Part shown: positions 25,462 through 33,512 of the stretch, piece by piece | Layout: each line of letters starts with the position of its first letter | How positions within the stretch are numbered: position 1 is the first letter of the stretch | Assembly (NCBI RefSeq): GCF_009789555.1 | Contig: NZ_CP046903.1 | Coordinates: forward strand, 186,001 to 250,000 | Source: Stutzerimonas stutzeri | GTDB taxonomy: Bacteria; Pseudomonadota; Gammaproteobacteria; Pseudomonadales; Pseudomonadaceae | Direction of reading: 5' to 3' | Length of the DNA: 64,000 nucleotides | Notes under the pieces: model-generated | What the model saw: the letters and a program-made list of their open reading frames with translations, nothing else | The model's database searches: none | Told to the model about the DNA's origin: nothing | Position numbers and translations under genes: made by a program

Positions 25462-25530
25462 AAAACCTTTCGGGGCAGCGATATTCCCCGTCAGGGGTTT
25501 ACGTCGCCCTGTGTTTTACTCTGAATGGAG
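25462..25530 (+). promoter_or_regulatory. Structured leader of ssb (copy 6)
   Basis: AAACC 25463-25467 pairs with GGTTT 25496-25500, and CGGGG 25471-25475 with CCCCG 25486-25490. A short CTC/GAG pairing (25519-25521 with 25528-25530) overlaps the GGAG ribosome-binding site of ATG 25538; stem II is weak here. Confidence 0.6.
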
Positions 25531-25537
25531 AATAATC

Positions 25538-26059
25538 ATGGCTCGTGGCGTAAACAAAGTAATCCTTATCGGCAATGTTGGCGGTGATCCTGAAACTCGC
25601 TACATGCCCAACGGGAATGCGGTTACCAATATCACATTGGCAACTACCGATAGCTGGAAGGACAAACAGTCTGGTCAGCTTCAAGAAAGAACCGAGTGGC
25701 ACCGTGTTGTGCTATTTGGGAAGGTTGCTGAGATTGCCGGTGAGTACCTTCGTAAGGGCTCGCAGTGCTATATCGAAGGCAGACTACAAACCCGCGAATG
25801 GGAGAAGGATGGAGTCAAGCGTTATACCACTGAGATTGTGGTTGATATGCAAGGCACCATGCAGCTCCTTGGCGGTAAGCAGGCAGATAACGGTGGTGAT
25901 GGTGCTCCTCGCTCTAGCGGGAGGAATCAAGCACAGCGTTCTCCGCAGCAACCCAACCGTCAACCGACTCAAGCGCCGACTTCTGATCCGCATTACGATT
26001 CGTTTGACGATGACATCCCCTTTGCGCCCATTAGCCGAGTTCTTCTGAACATCATCTAA
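25538..26059 (+). CDS. ssb: Single-stranded DNA-binding protein
   Basis: A 173-residue SSB. The OB fold covers about residues 1-110 (starts MARGVNKVILIGNVGGDPE; WHRVVLFGKVAEIAGEYLRKG), followed by a Gln/Pro/Ser-rich linker. The acidic protein-binding tip DDDIPF is present but is followed by 11 further residues, mostly hydrophobic, instead of ending the protein. It probably coats single-stranded DNA during conjugative entry and supplies the RecT/exonuclease pair downstream. Start at ATG 25538, preceded by GGAGAA. Confidence 0.92.
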   Translation: MARGVNKVILIGNVGGDPETRYMPNGNAVTNITLATTDSWKDKQSGQLQERTEWHRVVLFGKVAEIAGEYLRKGSQCYIEGRLQTREWEKDGVKRYTTEIVVDMQGTMQLLGGKQADNGGDGAPRSSGRNQAQRSPQQPNRQPTQAPTSDPHYDSFDDDIPFAPISRVLLNII

Positions 26060-26084
26060 CGGGTCAATCAGTTGCAAATAAATA

Positions 26085-26105
26085 CGCGCCTTCGGGCGCG
26101 TTTTT
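26085..26105 (+). terminator. Intrinsic terminator or attenuator between ssb and recT
   Basis: CGCGCC-TTCG-GGCGCG followed by T5. It ends 17 bases before the recT ATG, so recT must be reached by read-through or from a separate promoter. Confidence 0.75.
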
Positions 26106-26122
26106 GTTCAGGGGGTTTCATA

Positions 26123-27208
26123 ATGTCTAGTGCTAACTATCAAAACGCTGTAGCCGTAATTGCAAAGCAAGAGGATAAGTTTCTTGAGTTGGTGAAGGCA
26201 GCAAAAACAGATGTCGTGTTCAAGCAAGAGATGCTTTATGCAGCTCAAGCCATGATGAACAATGACTACCTGTGCACTGTCGCTATCAACAATCCGCTGT
26301 CTCTTCGCAATGCATTTGGCCAAGTGGCCGCCTGTGGCCTAACGCTGAACCCTGCAAGGGGTTTATGCTACCTGGTGCCACGGGACGGGCAAGTGGTTCT
26401 GGATGTGTCATACAAAGGCATGATCAAAACCGCTGTAAATGACGGCGCAATACGTGACTGTATTGTTGAGTTGGTCTACTCGAATGATCAGTTTAAGTAC
26501 AAGGGTAAGCGTCATAGCCCTGTGCATGAATTCGATCCGTTCGACACTGAAGAGCGCGGCGAATTCCGTGGTGTCTATGTGGAAGTAACCCTGCCTGATG
26601 GCCGGGTCCATGTGGAAGCTGTAACAGCCAAGGAGATCTACAAAGCGCGTGATGCAAGTGATTTGTGGAAGCGCAAGAAGAAAGGCCCTTGGGTTGACTT
26701 CGAAACTTCCATGTTCAAAAAAACCGGCATCAAAATCGCTAAGAAATACTGGCCCCAAGTCGGCGAAAAACTCGACACGGTTATTCAGTATCTCAACACA
26801 ACGGCAGGGGAGGGGTTTGCATCTCATGATGTCCCGATCTCTGTTGTAGAGCGTTATATGGGTGCAGCTGAAGTAGTCGATGAAGCCCAGCCACTCCCGA
26901 CCTCGAATGAGGTTGAAGAGCAGGTGCCGGCATCTGAGACAACGCAAGTTGAGCCTGAAGATGCTCAAGCTCAGGTCGCAGAACCGCTGGAAGGCGAAGT
27001 GCTTCAGGCTTCAAATGATGAGAGCCAGGCACCTGTAGATCTACCTCCCAAAGTCCTGAAAAAGACTCAAGCGGTGGTCAATCGGGCGCGTGAATCGCAA
27101 GGCTGGAAAGCTGCGCGTGATTATGTAAGTGCGTGGCCTGCTGAGGCTCGTGATTACGCTCTGCGACTCCTGTCTGCAGCGGAATACCAAGCTGCTCAGG
27201 GTGAGTGA
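26123..27208 (+). CDS. recT: RecT-family single-strand annealing recombinase
   Basis: A 361-residue protein. The RecT core spans about residues 1-245: NNPLSLRNAFGQVAACGLTLNPARG, YLVPRDGQVVLDVSYKGMIK in two parts, and a C-terminal AKKYWPQV. After it comes an acidic, low-complexity linker and a basic C-terminal patch. It anneals homologous strands with the YqaJ exonuclease encoded at 29963-30997, a pairing also seen in SXT and phage recombination modules. ATG 26123 follows AGGGGG. Confidence 0.88.
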   Translation: MSSANYQNAVAVIAKQEDKFLELVKAAKTDVVFKQEMLYAAQAMMNNDYLCTVAINNPLSLRNAFGQVAACGLTLNPARGLCYLVPRDGQVVLDVSYKGMIKTAVNDGAIRDCIVELVYSNDQFKYKGKRHSPVHEFDPFDTEERGEFRGVYVEVTLPDGRVHVEAVTAKEIYKARDASDLWKRKKKGPWVDFETSMFKKTGIKIAKKYWPQVGEKLDTVIQYLNTTAGEGFASHDVPISVVERYMGAAEVVDEAQPLPTSNEVEEQVPASETTQVEPEDAQAQVAEPLEGEVLQASNDESQAPVDLPPKVLKKTQAVVNRARESQGWKAARDYVSAWPAEARDYALRLLSAAEYQAAQGE

Positions 27209-27210
27209 CG

Positions 27211-27447
27211 ATGGTTCATCTGTCGATTAGATCCCTGTTAGAAGGCAATACCTTCTGCAGCCAGACACGATCAGAAGTGTTCAGAAAGGGAGAAGAGGTT
27301 TTTCACCCCAATGTCCAGCTTCTGGAAAAGACTGGCTACAGAAACAAAATCTGCTCCGAGTGTCTTGCGATTTGGGATAACCCGGAGTCTCCAACCAACC
27401 CTGTGCAGGGCATCCCTTTGCACAGGGCTGCTGCTGGCAATAAATGA
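27211..27447 (+). CDS. Small Cys-containing protein of unknown function
   Basis: About 78 residues. A CSEC pair lies in ICSECLAIWDN and one Cys near the start (TFCSQ), so a zinc site is possible but incomplete. GTG 27205, overlapping the recT stop, is an alternative start. Co-transcribed with recT. Function unknown. Confidence 0.5.
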   Translation: MVHLSIRSLLEGNTFCSQTRSEVFRKGEEVFHPNVQLLEKTGYRNKICSECLAIWDNPESPTNPVQGIPLHRAAAGNK

Positions 27448-27457
27448 GGAAACTGAG

Positions 27458-27502
27458 ATGGCTGAGATTATTATCAACCTGATCATGCTGTTCTTTAACT
27501 AA
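27458..27502 (+). CDS. 14-residue hydrophobic micro-ORF (possible leader peptide)
   Basis: MAEIIINLIMLFFN, preceded by GAGGAAAC at a good distance. A perfect 8-pair hairpin (27488-27508) overlaps its stop codon. It may be a leader peptide whose translation controls the downstream leader-bearing gene, or a tiny membrane peptide. Coding status unproven. Confidence 0.35.
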   Translation: MAEIIINLIMLFFN

Positions 27503-27508
27503 GAACAG
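27488..27508 (+). promoter_or_regulatory. Hairpin overlapping the micro-ORF stop
   Basis: CTGTTCTT 27488-27495 pairs perfectly with AAGAACAG 27501-27508 around TAACT. No T-run follows. Confidence 0.5.
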
Positions 27509-27521
27509 CGAACTCACAATA

Positions 27522-27580
27522 AACCCTGACGGGGCACCTGCCCCTCAGGGGTTAGTTGCCTTCGTCGTACTGAAAAGGAA
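27522..27580 (+). promoter_or_regulatory. Two-stem structured leader (copy 7)
   Basis: AACCCTGA 27522-27529 pairs with TCAGGGGTT 27545-27553 (one bulge); GGGGC/GCCCC closes loop ACCT. Stem II: TTGCCTT (27556-27562) can pair with AAGGAAA (27576-27582) at the ribosome-binding site of ATG 27587. Confidence 0.7.
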
Positions 27581-27586
27581 AACGAA

Positions 27587-28216
27587 ATGGCAACTGCTAA
27601 CTCAAGCTGCATCATCAAACTCGTCCATGACCATGACGCAGAAAGTCCGCGTGAATGGGACAACCTAGGATCGATGGTATGCGCTCATCGGCGCTATCGT
27701 TTGGGTGATGAGAATGGGGCTGCGAAAGCATTGGAAGTGATCTACAAGCACCTGTCTGATAAGCAGCTGGGGCAGATCGATTTCAATGCCAATCACATCC
27801 CAGATGTTGAGCGTGCGCTGGAGATGACGGGGCAAGCAATTATGCTTCCACTTTATCTTTATGATCACTCTGGCATCACAATGAAAACCTCCCCTTTTAG
27901 CTGTCGATGGGACAGTGGCAAGGTTGGCTTTATCTTTGTGTCTAAAGATAAAGCCCGCTCCGAGCTTGGTTGGAAACATCTCACGAAGCCGCGCATTGAG
28001 AAGCTGGAAACATATCTGGACGGAGAGGTCGAATCATACGATCAATACCTGACGGGTAATGTTTGGGGGTATCAAGTGATCGAGGATGACGAAGTTGTTG
28101 ATAGCTGCTGGGGATTCTTTGGTAGCGATCCAATGACAAATGGCGTTCTGGATCATCTAAGTAATCAGCATCAGGCAATGATACAGGCTGGCAATTATCA
28201 GCGTGTCTATTCCTGA
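27587..28216 (+). CDS. Conserved phage/plasmid protein of unknown function
   Basis: A 209-residue soluble acidic protein. WDNLGSMVCAHRRYRLGDE near the start, LPLYLYDHSGITM in the middle and SYDQYLTGNVWGYQVIEDD near the end are features of an unnamed family I recall from phages and plasmids of many bacteria. No catalytic motif is evident. It is expressed behind a structured leader in the leading-region-like gene block between recT and the exonuclease. An anti-defence or DNA-metabolism role is possible but unsupported. Confidence 0.65.
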   Translation: MATANSSCIIKLVHDHDAESPREWDNLGSMVCAHRRYRLGDENGAAKALEVIYKHLSDKQLGQIDFNANHIPDVERALEMTGQAIMLPLYLYDHSGITMKTSPFSCRWDSGKVGFIFVSKDKARSELGWKHLTKPRIEKLETYLDGEVESYDQYLTGNVWGYQVIEDDEVVDSCWGFFGSDPMTNGVLDHLSNQHQAMIQAGNYQRVYS

Positions 28217-28264
28217 GTTTAAATAACCCATCTGACTGCGTATAAGTTGATCAGATAAATCTAA

Positions 28265-28318
28265 CCCTGTAGGGACTTTCCCTACAGGGGATTGCTCCGT
28301 TTCAGGGATGAAAAGGAG
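28265..28318 (+). promoter_or_regulatory. Two-stem structured leader (copy 8)
   Basis: CCCTGTAGGGA 28265-28275 pairs perfectly with TCCCTACAGGG 28279-28289. Stem II: CTCCGTTTC 28295-28303 with GAAAAGGAG 28310-28318 (one mismatch), containing the AAGGAG ribosome-binding site of ATG 28327. An additional ATCTGA/TCAGAT pairing lies upstream around 28230-28258. Confidence 0.75.
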
Positions 28319-28326
28319 AAATTAAA

Positions 28327-28506
28327 ATGCGTACTTACATACTCGCTATGTGCGATATGCGTACCAAGCGTTACACCCGCTTTCAGTGCCAAGCCAACAG
28401 CTTCAATGAAGCAGTTGAAAAGGCCCAGAAGACTCTCAATGGGGGCTTTCCTGGGTTTGCAATGGGTGCTGCAAATGGAGGTCGCCATGCGTCCTTCAAC
28501 GGTTGA
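28327..28506 (+). CDS. Small protein of unknown function
   Basis: A 59-residue protein starting MRTYILAMCDMRTKRYTRFQ and ending in a Gly/Ala-rich tail. The start is supported by AAGGAG inside the leader. It overlaps the next gene by 20 bases in another frame, so the two are probably coupled. Function unknown. Confidence 0.6.
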   Translation: MRTYILAMCDMRTKRYTRFQCQANSFNEAVEKAQKTLNGGFPGFAMGAANGGRHASFNG

Positions 28507-28990
28507 ATCGCTTAAAGAGTCTCTTGCCATCTGGCAGGAGCTTGAAGCTGGTGATCTGGCTCAGCGCAGCCTGGTCACTGAAATGGCCGGAGAGATCCAG
28601 AGGAAGATTCTTTCCCTGGAATCCCTACTGGGACTGTACGCGGTGCACGGGCTTGGGTTGACGCTCAAGCACTGCCGGACTGACTCGTGGGGGATTCTTT
28701 CCGAAGATTCTTCCGAGCCCGGACGGTACCGCTGGACGATGTTCGGCAAGGATGGTTTCACGGGTCATTGCACCCAGGACACCGCCGAGCTGTGCATTGG
28801 CGACATGCTCGATGATGGCTTCATGATCCCTGACATGGGAGCGCTGGAGCGATTGTCTTGCACAACTGAATGGCAGCGCGGGATGGAAGTTTGCGCAGTG
28901 ATTCAGGCCTGCAATGCAGGCCGGATGAGCTGGCAGGAAGCGAACGACCGTTATGCCGAAATTGACCAGCGATACAGGAGCGCCGCATGA
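28487..28990 (+). CDS. Protein of unknown function
   Basis: A 167-residue soluble protein. ATG 28487 is preceded by GGAGG at 5 bases; the longer open frame upstream belongs to the 59-residue gene. It contains a central Gly/Trp segment (YRWTMFGKDGFTGHCTQD) and a helical C-terminus (NDRYAEIDQRYRS). Its stop overlaps the next ATG as ATGA. No family recognised. Part of a three-gene coupled block. Confidence 0.65.
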   Translation: MRPSTVESLKESLAIWQELEAGDLAQRSLVTEMAGEIQRKILSLESLLGLYAVHGLGLTLKHCRTDSWGILSEDSSEPGRYRWTMFGKDGFTGHCTQDTAELCIGDMLDDGFMIPDMGALERLSCTTEWQRGMEVCAVIQACNAGRMSWQEANDRYAEIDQRYRSAA

Positions 28991-29247
28991 GCTACATGGC
29001 GATCCTCAAGCTGGTTCCTTCTGGCCGAAATATCGCCGTGTTTGGCCCCACCCCGCAAATTTGCGGTCAACGGCTGTTCAACCAGCTCCTGAGCTGGTAC
29101 GGCGATGAAAACCGGCCTGTGAATGAGCAAACCTGCCGCCTCTTTGAGGTGGTGCAAGCAGCTCCGCACATGGAGACGAGAGTCGAAATGTTCGGTGCTA
29201 GCAAAACCAACGCTCTGCGCTTACTGCGCCAGGGCATCGCCGGCTGA
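28987..29247 (+). CDS. Small protein of unknown function
   Basis: An 86-residue protein (starts MSYMAILKLVPSGRNIAVFG), translationally coupled to the gene before it by a 4-base overlap. It has a mixed alpha/beta look with a basic C-terminal helix. No recognised domain. Ends the block before the next structured leader. Confidence 0.6.
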   Translation: MSYMAILKLVPSGRNIAVFGPTPQICGQRLFNQLLSWYGDENRPVNEQTCRLFEVVQAAPHMETRVEMFGASKTNALRLLRQGIAG

Positions 29248-29265
29248 CGTACTGGCTGACGAACC

Positions 29266-29358
29266 AAACCCCCAGGGGGGCAACCCCCCTTTGGGGGTTT
29301 GCCTTTCCGGGATTTGCCCTTGGGATTTTCAACCCAGGTGGTGAAGTACCTAGAAAGG
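29266..29358 (+). promoter_or_regulatory. Two-stem structured leader (copy 9, extended)
   Basis: AAACCCCCA pairs with TGGGGGTTT (29266-29300) around an inner GGGGGG/CCCCCC stem with loop CAA. CCTTTC 29302-29307 pairs with GAAAGG 29353-29358, the ribosome-binding site of ATG 29367. An extra CTTGGG/CCCAGG hairpin lies between the two. Confidence 0.7.
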
Positions 29359-29366
29359 AGAATGAG

Positions 29367-29957
29367 ATGAAAACCTTCGAAGCTGGCTGCAAGGCCTACC
29401 ATGCCGCCAATAGCGAACTGGAAGCCCACTACGGCTCAGAGCAAGGGATTGAGATCCGCAATAAAGTGCCGCATGTGGATCTCAGCCTGTATCTGGACCT
29501 CAGTAACACACCACACGCCTATGCGTTGCCGGCTATTGCTGCAGCGCAGAAAGCATCACTCGATGAGCAGGGGTCTGACTTCACGAAGAAGTATGAAGCC
29601 TTCAAAAATCGTACCGAGATGCTGGTCCAGGCTCGGTATCAAGCGTTTTGTGATGCTCTTGGGCTGCTTGGCGAAGAAATGGGTGCTGAGTACGAGTTCA
29701 ATACCTCAGGGCCTCTGGATCAACGCATCGCAGACGTGCTCACCAAGGGTGACTTGCTTCGCAAGACCCTCTTGGATGGGTTTGGCTATGTCGATCTCCT
29801 CGATCTTGAAAGCAGCTTCTCAAAGGGCTTTTTCACGGTGACGGGGCTGACAAAAATAAAGCTCTACAACGACCTCAAGCTTTGTTCCCAGATCCGTGAA
29901 GGCGGAATCAGGATCAGCGCTGAGGAAAGAGTACGGCTTGGCTTTCATCAGGAGTAA
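29367..29957 (+). CDS. Protein of unknown function upstream of the exonuclease
   Basis: A 196-residue soluble, mostly helical acidic protein with no motif I recognise. ATG 29367 follows AAAGGAG in the leader. The exonuclease gene starts 5 bases after its stop, so they form an operon and may act on the same DNA substrate. A recombination accessory or nuclease inhibitor are possibilities without direct support. Confidence 0.6.
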   Translation: MKTFEAGCKAYHAANSELEAHYGSEQGIEIRNKVPHVDLSLYLDLSNTPHAYALPAIAAAQKASLDEQGSDFTKKYEAFKNRTEMLVQARYQAFCDALGLLGEEMGAEYEFNTSGPLDQRIADVLTKGDLLRKTLLDGFGYVDLLDLESSFSKGFFTVTGLTKIKLYNDLKLCSQIREGGIRISAEERVRLGFHQE

Positions 29958-29962
29958 TCAGG

Positions 29963-30997
29963 ATGAAAGTAATCGACGTCCAACAGCGCTCTGCCGAGTG
30001 GCACGCGTGGAGAAAGGGTGGTGTCAGCGCAACCAGTTGCGCGGTCATCATGGATCAGAATCCTGACAAGACGAAGCTTCAGTTGTGGCGTGAGCTGGTT
30101 GGACTTGATACACCCCCCGATCTTGCCTGCATTCCTCAGGTAAGGCGGGGCGTCAAGTTTGAGCCGGTTGCGCTTCAGGCGTTTGAAGAGCGGTACGGTC
30201 AGCTGGGGCTCCCGATCTGCGCAGAGTCTAGCGATTACCCGTTCATGCGGGCTTCGTTCGACGGGCTTCTGGCAGGTAATGAGCCGGTGGAGATCAAGAA
30301 CCTCTCCGATGACAATCATCTGGAGGTTCTGGCGCTTCGAGAGAAGAGCAAGGCGTACAGGCTCTACCGCTGGCAGCTGTTGCACCAAATGATCGTTAGC
30401 GGGGCTTCACGGGGCTACCTGTGGTGCTGGTCGCCCAAGCATGAGCCTATCTGCCTGGTGGTTGATCTCAATGAAGCTGTTGCGCAGCAGATCATTGCTG
30501 CGGAAAGGCGCTTCTGGGATATGGTCGAGTCGCTTACGCCTCCCGAGGCGGACCCGAAACGCGACCTGATGCCTCACGCAAAGATCGACCACGACCGTTG
30601 GTCAACCCTCGCAGCGGTCAGGCGAGACAAAGAGAACGCAGCTTTGGCTGCAAAAAAGGCGCTGGAAGAGCTTCAAAACGAGATAACGGTCATTGATGAC
30701 CAGATTCTCGCGTTGATGGGCGATTTCAAGCGCGCAGATGCGTATGGCGTTCGTGTTATTCAGTATGAGGTTCAAGGCAGGGTCAACTGGAAGGCCGTCG
30801 CAGAGAGTGTCTGTGCCGCAATCCCAGCGGATGTTGTCGAGTACCACCGTGCTGACTCGCGCACTGCAACGCGAATCTCGGTTGATGCCGAGTTCGACGA
30901 AACCACCTATAAGCCAGAAGTCATGCCGCAACCGCGCATGGCGAAAGGCCCCGTAGACACGCAAGCACTGCTTTCCGCAGGCGTGTTCACCTTCTAA
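29963..30997 (+). CDS. YqaJ-family alkaline exonuclease
   Basis: A 344-residue protein. YqaJ/lambda-exonuclease fold: WHAWRKGGVSATSCAVIM near the start, GVKFEPVALQAFEERY, the metal-binding ASFDGL and VEIKN pair near 94-112, and YRWQLLHQM. A C-terminal extension with a coiled segment follows. It would resect double-stranded ends to give RecT its 3' strands. Last gene of the recombination block, ending in a strong terminator. The 5'-3' polarity is a family property, not read from the sequence. Confidence 0.87.
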   Translation: MKVIDVQQRSAEWHAWRKGGVSATSCAVIMDQNPDKTKLQLWRELVGLDTPPDLACIPQVRRGVKFEPVALQAFEERYGQLGLPICAESSDYPFMRASFDGLLAGNEPVEIKNLSDDNHLEVLALREKSKAYRLYRWQLLHQMIVSGASRGYLWCWSPKHEPICLVVDLNEAVAQQIIAAERRFWDMVESLTPPEADPKRDLMPHAKIDHDRWSTLAAVRRDKENAALAAKKALEELQNEITVIDDQILALMGDFKRADAYGVRVIQYEVQGRVNWKAVAESVCAAIPADVVEYHRADSRTATRISVDAEFDETTYKPEVMPQPRMAKGPVDTQALLSAGVFTF

Positions 30998-31026
30998 CCC
31001 AGCCCGGCCTCGTGCCGGGTTTTTTT
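30996..31026 (+). terminator. Intrinsic terminator after the exonuclease gene
   Basis: AGCCCGGC-CTCGT-GCCGGGTT stem with a T7 tract. The next tra element starts 4 bases later. Confidence 0.85.
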
Positions 31027-31029
31027 ATG

Positions 31030-31052
31030 ACCAGAATCTTGTAGGTTTAGGC
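31030..31052 (+). promoter_or_regulatory. tra-regulon element 3 (upstream of the relaxase operon)
   Basis: ACCAGAATCTTGT, AGGT, TTAGGC; 60 bases before ATG 31113. A GCTC/GAGC stem-loop lies in the leader just before the start. Confidence 0.75.
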
Positions 31053-31112
31053 CGCAAATCGCATTCGCAAACAGACATGATGCTCGGGTGAAAAGTCGGA
31101 GCATTCCTGTTC

Positions 31113-33512
31113 ATGTTCAAGTTATTCAAGCAGCTCTTTGCGGGCAAACGCCGTCCCAGTCGGCTCATCAACCCGCCGCCCGACCCGCGTTTCGAGCACC
31201 CCGCATATAAGAACATCCCGGACGATATCCGACGCGTGCTGAGCGATCCGTCGATCCTCAGAAACCCTCCCTACCAGGAAGGCTATTACGGCCTGATCTC
31301 GGGAGAGTTCTGCATGTATGAGTTCCAGTCGCGCCTTGTAAACAAGATTGAAGCTCAGGCTGGATTGGCGCCTGATGACTACGAGGCGTACCTGAAGCCC
31401 ATGTTCGTGGCGTATGCCGAGTTGGTTCACCTGCTCCCTGCCTCGGAGAATCACCACCACAACACACCAGGCGGGCTGCTGCGCCACGGCCTGGAGTGCG
31501 CGGCTTTTATGCTGGACTGGATGGTTCTGACCAAGTTCGACCACGAATTGACGCCAGGTGAAGCAAGCAAACGTCTTCGCCGCTGGTATGTGGCTGGCAT
31601 CGTGGCGGCACTGTTCCATGACGCGGGTAAGCCTCTGACGGACGTTATCGTCATGTCGTTCGACGGCACGAAGAAATGGGTAATGGGCACCGAAACCATT
31701 CATGAGTGGGCGGTGGCGAATAACCTGACTCGCTACTTCATCAACTGGGAGCGCGGGCGTCAGAACAAGCACATCACGCACACCAACACTCTAATCGGAA
31801 TCTACACCAGCGTTGAGCTGCGAAAGTGGCTGCTCGAAGGCGGGGCAGATATTTGGCAGGCACTATTGGACGCTGTGGCAGGCCAGCCTGGACCCTTGAC
31901 CGAAGCGGTGAGGGTTGCGGACTCGCGCTCAGTAAAAGCAGACCGCGAGCGCGGTGCAGTGGCCGGCGCCAATACCAACACCGGCGTGCCGGTGCAGCGT
32001 CTGTGCGTAGATGCGATGCGACAGTTGGTCGAAGAAGGAAGCTGGACGCTCAACGAACCCGGCTCGCGGCTCTGGCTGAGCACCAAAGGACTATTCCTCG
32101 CTTGGAGCACCGGCTCCGAGGACATCATCCATCAGGTAGTCAAGGACAAGGTAGGAGGCTTCCCGCGAGCGGAAAACACCCTACTGGCTGCTATGTCCGA
32201 GTACGAGCTGTTTGAGAAAAATGCAGACGGTTCGCCCATCTGGTTCGTGGCGCCACACCCACTGCTCAAGAACGGAAAGGCGCCGTCCATCCGCTGCGTC
32301 AAATTCAAGAACCCCGACAACGTGTTCCCGTTCCTGGACGGAAACATCGCCCCGGTTTCTGTGACCATCGGCCGGGATGATAACGCCAAGGAATACCTGA
32401 CCAAGGAAGACGCAATCGCGCGAAAGGAACAGGAGAAGAAAGGAACGCAGGAAGACCTTTTTGGTGCGACACCACTGCCGGCCGCCGCAGCGACTGAGAG
32501 CCCCAAGGGAAAAAATCGCCCCAAAAAGCCAGTCCCGGAGCGTACCGGCGTATCTCTGCCGCCCAACCTGGAAGAGCGAGCGCGCCTCCTCAAGCAGGGC
32601 GCACAGCAGCCGGTAGACGATGTTGCTGATCAAGCGCCCGAGCAGCAGCAGGACAATGCGCTCGATGACAACACTCTTGCCGCCATGTTGCACGAAATCA
32701 ACGGCACAACACCCGATCCGGCGCCGCTTCTATGTTCAGTCAATGATGACGAGCCCACGGATGAGCAAGACCTTCACTCGGTGGAACCGGAAGAGCCGGT
32801 TCAAAAGGTAAAACTCACCTTCAACGACATGATCACCAAGAAGCCCACCAGAGTAGATAGGGGCAACGTAGGCAAGCCCAAGGCTTCGGTTGAAACCGCA
32901 ACCCCAGAGCAAAGCACCGATGCACTCGATATTCCGCCAAAATTTAAGAGCCTGCTGACAGATCAGGATCGGGCTTTATTGCAACGCAACCCAGAACTTG
33001 GCAGCCGCCTTCTGCGCGTGTTCGCCGGCGACACGGCGATCAAAGAAGTTCGCAATCGGATATTCATTCCCCTGGTTGGGGAAATCACGCTGGGCGATCT
33101 GCCGGCCATCGACCGTGCAGAGTGGTTGTGGCGCGACTTCACGAGCGCTGAGGAGCAGATAACACGAACTCTAAGAGGAGTTGAAGGCTTCCTCGCAAGC
33201 ATAGAAATCTCCCTGCTCTACTGCCGACTAAGCGACGCCAAGTGGCACCCCTGCTGTATCGAAACGCTACCGGCCGAGTACCGCAGTAAAGCCTTTCGGG
33301 TTGCACAGTCCTTCAAAGAAGCCGCTGCGCCGGAGCCTGGCAAAGGTGCGGATATTTACTCCGTATCGTTTTGGACCCGAGAAAAGGTTGCAGAGGCGGC
33401 AGGAGTGGATCTTGAGACTTCTGAAGCCGCGCTTTTCTATTGTCTCGAAGCCGTAAAAGTGGGCCGCGAGAAAAAATATTACTTCCAGCTGGATAGCAAG
33501 GTGAACCGCTGA
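31113..33512 (+). CDS. traI: MobH-type conjugative relaxase (TraI)
   Basis: A 799-residue protein. An HD-hydrolase-like relaxase domain occupies the N-terminal 300 residues: HHH at 114-116 followed by GGLLRHGLECA (H125), then FHDAGK (HD 169-170), the signature of MobH relaxases. The middle is a Pro/Glu-rich linker, and the C-terminal domain (from about 610, KFKSLLTDQDRALLQRN) matches the conserved tail of TraI_2 proteins. It nicks oriT and pilots the strand with TraD. Co-transcribed with traD (TGATG overlap). The oriT is not obvious in this window; related elements carry it well away from traI. Confidence 0.92.
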   Translation: MFKLFKQLFAGKRRPSRLINPPPDPRFEHPAYKNIPDDIRRVLSDPSILRNPPYQEGYYGLISGEFCMYEFQSRLVNKIEAQAGLAPDDYEAYLKPMFVAYAELVHLLPASENHHHNTPGGLLRHGLECAAFMLDWMVLTKFDHELTPGEASKRLRRWYVAGIVAALFHDAGKPLTDVIVMSFDGTKKWVMGTETIHEWAVANNLTRYFINWERGRQNKHITHTNTLIGIYTSVELRKWLLEGGADIWQALLDAVAGQPGPLTEAVRVADSRSVKADRERGAVAGANTNTGVPVQRLCVDAMRQLVEEGSWTLNEPGSRLWLSTKGLFLAWSTGSEDIIHQVVKDKVGGFPRAENTLLAAMSEYELFEKNADGSPIWFVAPHPLLKNGKAPSIRCVKFKNPDNVFPFLDGNIAPVSVTIGRDDNAKEYLTKEDAIARKEQEKKGTQEDLFGATPLPAAAATESPKGKNRPKKPVPERTGVSLPPNLEERARLLKQGAQQPVDDVADQAPEQQQDNALDDNTLAAMLHEINGTTPDPAPLLCSVNDDEPTDEQDLHSVEPEEPVQKVKLTFNDMITKKPTRVDRGNVGKPKASVETATPEQSTDALDIPPKFKSLLTDQDRALLQRNPELGSRLLRVFAGDTAIKEVRNRIFIPLVGEITLGDLPAIDRAEWLWRDFTSAEEQITRTLRGVEGFLASIEISLLYCRLSDAKWHPCCIETLPAEYRSKAFRVAQSFKEAAAPEPGKGADIYSVSFWTREKVAEAAGVDLETSEAALFYCLEAVKVGREKKYYFQLDSKVNR

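Noticed and set aside
31113..33512. HD-domain protein as a nucleotide phosphohydrolase
   Set aside because: The HHH and GGLLRH arrangement, the TraI_2 tail and the overlapping traD identify a MobH relaxase.
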